Source: Roseomonas populi
GTDB lineage: Bacteria; Pseudomonadota; Alphaproteobacteria; Acetobacterales; Acetobacteraceae
NCBI RefSeq assembly: GCF_024594815.1
Contig: NZ_JANJOU010000021.1
Location: forward strand, 1 to 64,000
Direction: 5' to 3'
DNA length: 64,000 nt
Shown here: positions 63,030-64,000 of the stretch, one piece after another
Position numbering within the stretch: position 1 is the first letter of the stretch
Layout of the letters: every line of letters begins with the position of its first letter
Position numbers and translations under genes: made by a program
Notes under the pieces: generated by a model
Told to the model about the DNA's origin: nothing
Databases searched by the model: none
What the model saw: only the letters and a program-made list of their open reading frames with translations

Positions 63030-63162
63030 GCGGCGCAGATGGGAAACAGCGCCCCGGCCCGAAGAGGGCGCGACGATCCGTTACGCGCCGCCTCCAACGC
63101 GAAACGGCGCGCCAGCCACGGGGACCAGCGCGCCGCCACGAAAGGTTGAAGCCCCGGCGGGA

Positions 63163-63399
63163 TCAGATGATCCGCAGGCGCCCCAGCAGCCAGCCGAAGC
63201 CCACCGCGATCGCGGCGGCCGTCAGCGGCTGGTCGCGGATGTAGTCCTCCAGCTGCCCGACCTGGTTCTGAACCTCGCCCTTGGCCTGGTTCTTCTTGCC
63301 CTGGGCCTGGGTGCGGCTGTCGCCGATCAGGTTGCCCACGCCTTCCTGCACCTCGCCCGCCGCCTGCTTGCCGGCTCCGATGATCCGATCGCTGTCCAT
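63163..63399 (-). CDS. CsbD-family stress protein
   Basis: A 78-residue protein. MDSDRIIGAGKQAAGEVQEGVGNLIGDSRTQAQGKKNQAKGEVQNQVGQ is the CsbD motif, here followed by a hydrophobic C-terminal segment (PLTAAAIAVGFGWLLGRL) that may anchor it. CsbD proteins are induced in general stress; function unknown. GGAG precedes the ATG. Between its start and the next gene lies repeat copy I. Confidence 0.88.
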   Translation of the reverse strand: MDSDRIIGAGKQAAGEVQEGVGNLIGDSRTQAQGKKNQAKGEVQNQVGQLEDYIRDQPLTAAAIAVGFGWLLGRLRII

Positions 63400-63510
63400 G
63401 TCTCTCTCCTCGAAATCCCGGGGATGACCCGCTCGTCCGCGGCGCCGTGCGGCGGCTCGCGGGTTTGGAAACGTGGAGAGGGCGCGCGGGTTGTGGGGTG
63501 GCGGTCTGTC

Positions 63511-63771
63511 CCGGGGAGAGGAAGAAGGAATTCTTCCTCTCCCCGGACCCCTCACCATCATCTTCTTCTTCGAGGTGGTCTGGTTTCGCGGGCGGTGCGC
63601 CTCGGGTCGATGATCCGAGGCGACTGCAAGGGCAGGATAGGGCCCGGCCGTAAGGCGCCGCACTTCAAGTCAGTCCAGCGGTAGCCCGATGCAGGTCCAG
63701 GAGGCCCAGCCTCCTGGCTCGGGACAAACGCTTCGCGTTTGCCCGGGGATTCAAGGGGCGGCGCCCCCTGG
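63511..63771 (+). repeat. Dispersed multi-hairpin element, copy I (type 1 with extra hairpin)
   Basis: Hairpin 1 is the same 16-bp GGAA-capped stem as copy H. Hairpin 2 pairs GCCTCGGGTC with GATCCGAGGC (one G-U). Hairpin 3 pairs CCAGGAGGC with GCCTCCTGG. The extra CAAACGC-TTC-GCGTTTG hairpin is at 63725-63741. Hairpin 4 ends at 63771, 11 bases from the heparinase stop. It is the only copy whose hairpin 1 side faces the start, not the end, of a gene. It fills the 382-base gap 63400-63781. Confidence 0.86.
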
Positions 63772-63781
63772 CATCACCGGA

Positions 63782-64000
63782 TCACCCTTCCGTCGCGGCC
63801 ACCCGCCCGATGGCCCACTGCACCTGCCCGGCGCCGGCCTCGGCCGAGACCACCACCTGGGTCGCCGCCCGCGCCTCGCCGAAGACCTGCACGCTGTCCT
63901 CCACCGAGAGCTTCCCGCCCCTCGCGCGCAGCCGCCAGGCATTGCCGGAGGGAAGGCGCAGCATCACCGACCCGCCATCCTCGGCCATGGTCGTCGTCAC
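63782..64000 (-). CDS. Heparinase II/III-like protein, C-terminal end (partial)
   Basis: The last 72 residues of a gene that continues beyond the window. GGSVMLRLPSGNAWRLRARGGKLSVEDSVQVFGEARAATQVVVSA and a final VQWAIGRV match the C-terminal beta domain of bacterial heparinase II/III-like lyases (SVYLG...RRTEQIV...WAF.R). No catalytic residues lie in this part, so only the family can be suggested. Confidence 0.65.
   Translation of the reverse strand: MTTTMAEDGGSVMLRLPSGNAWRLRARGGKLSVEDSVQVFGEARAATQVVVSAEAGAGQVQWAIGRVAATEG

Overview
The window looks like a chromosomal segment of a GC-rich alphaproteobacterium, most likely Acetobacteraceae (Roseomonas-like). The base composition is very GC-rich. 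pckA lies divergent to a ChvI/ChvG two-component pair, lysA is coupled to a DUF4175/TIGR02302 gene, and there are several Bug-type solute receptors; all of these suit that group. The organism assignment is inference. No rRNA, tRNA, CRISPR array, prophage or complete insertion sequence was seen.

Layout. 245-6009: a minus-strand operon with a NitT/TauT-type ABC importer (receptor, ATPase, permease), a 2-oxoglutarate/Fe(II)-type oxygenase, a LacI regulator and an adenosine/adenine deaminase-like enzyme; a LacI-type operator stands before its first gene. 6445-12431: two small minus-strand ORFs, then a creD/creB/creC-like envelope stress locus in which two small genes sit between creB and creC. 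12716-15783: a GT4 glycosyltransferase and rfbC-rfbD. 15780-28555: an accessory catabolic region with protocatechuate 3,4-dioxygenase (pcaHG), a class I fumarase/tartrate dehydratase-like pair, a hydroxyacid dehydrogenase, a carboxymuconolactone decarboxylase-like protein, a PcaD-like enol-lactonase, CoA-transferase and enoyl-CoA hydratase genes, a GntR regulator and three Bug receptors with no visible membrane partners.

28616-41914: mostly chromosomal housekeeping and envelope genes (MscS channel, YdcZ, Gfo/Idh/MocA, YoaK, ChvG/ChvI, pckA, DnaQ-like exonuclease, SMP-30 lactonase, AI-2E permease, zf-CHCC protein). 41996-56718: polA, a tandem pair of secreted trypsin-like proteases, an OprB-type porin, two GntR/IclR regulators, a histone-H1-like/RHH protein, PPK2, a broken Pit phosphate transporter and a BisC-type molybdoenzyme. 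57008-64000: the TIGR02302 protein, lysA, a GST, a beta-lactamase-fold hydrolase, a CsbD protein and the 3' end of a probable heparinase gene.

The most unusual feature is a dispersed intergenic element present nine times (eight near-complete, one solo hairpin). It is about 235-265 bp long and built from three to five consecutive hairpins. The first hairpin has a long stem capped in eight of nine copies by a GNRA-type tetraloop (GGAA or GGGA). The other stems differ between copies by paired, compensating substitutions, so structure rather than sequence appears to be preserved. The elements lie almost always just after a stop codon and often between convergent genes. Terminator, 3'-end-stabilising or structured-RNA roles are all possible. 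Smaller points of interest are a serine-less alpha/beta hydrolase, two or three gene remnants, and several promoter palindromes next to regulator genes.
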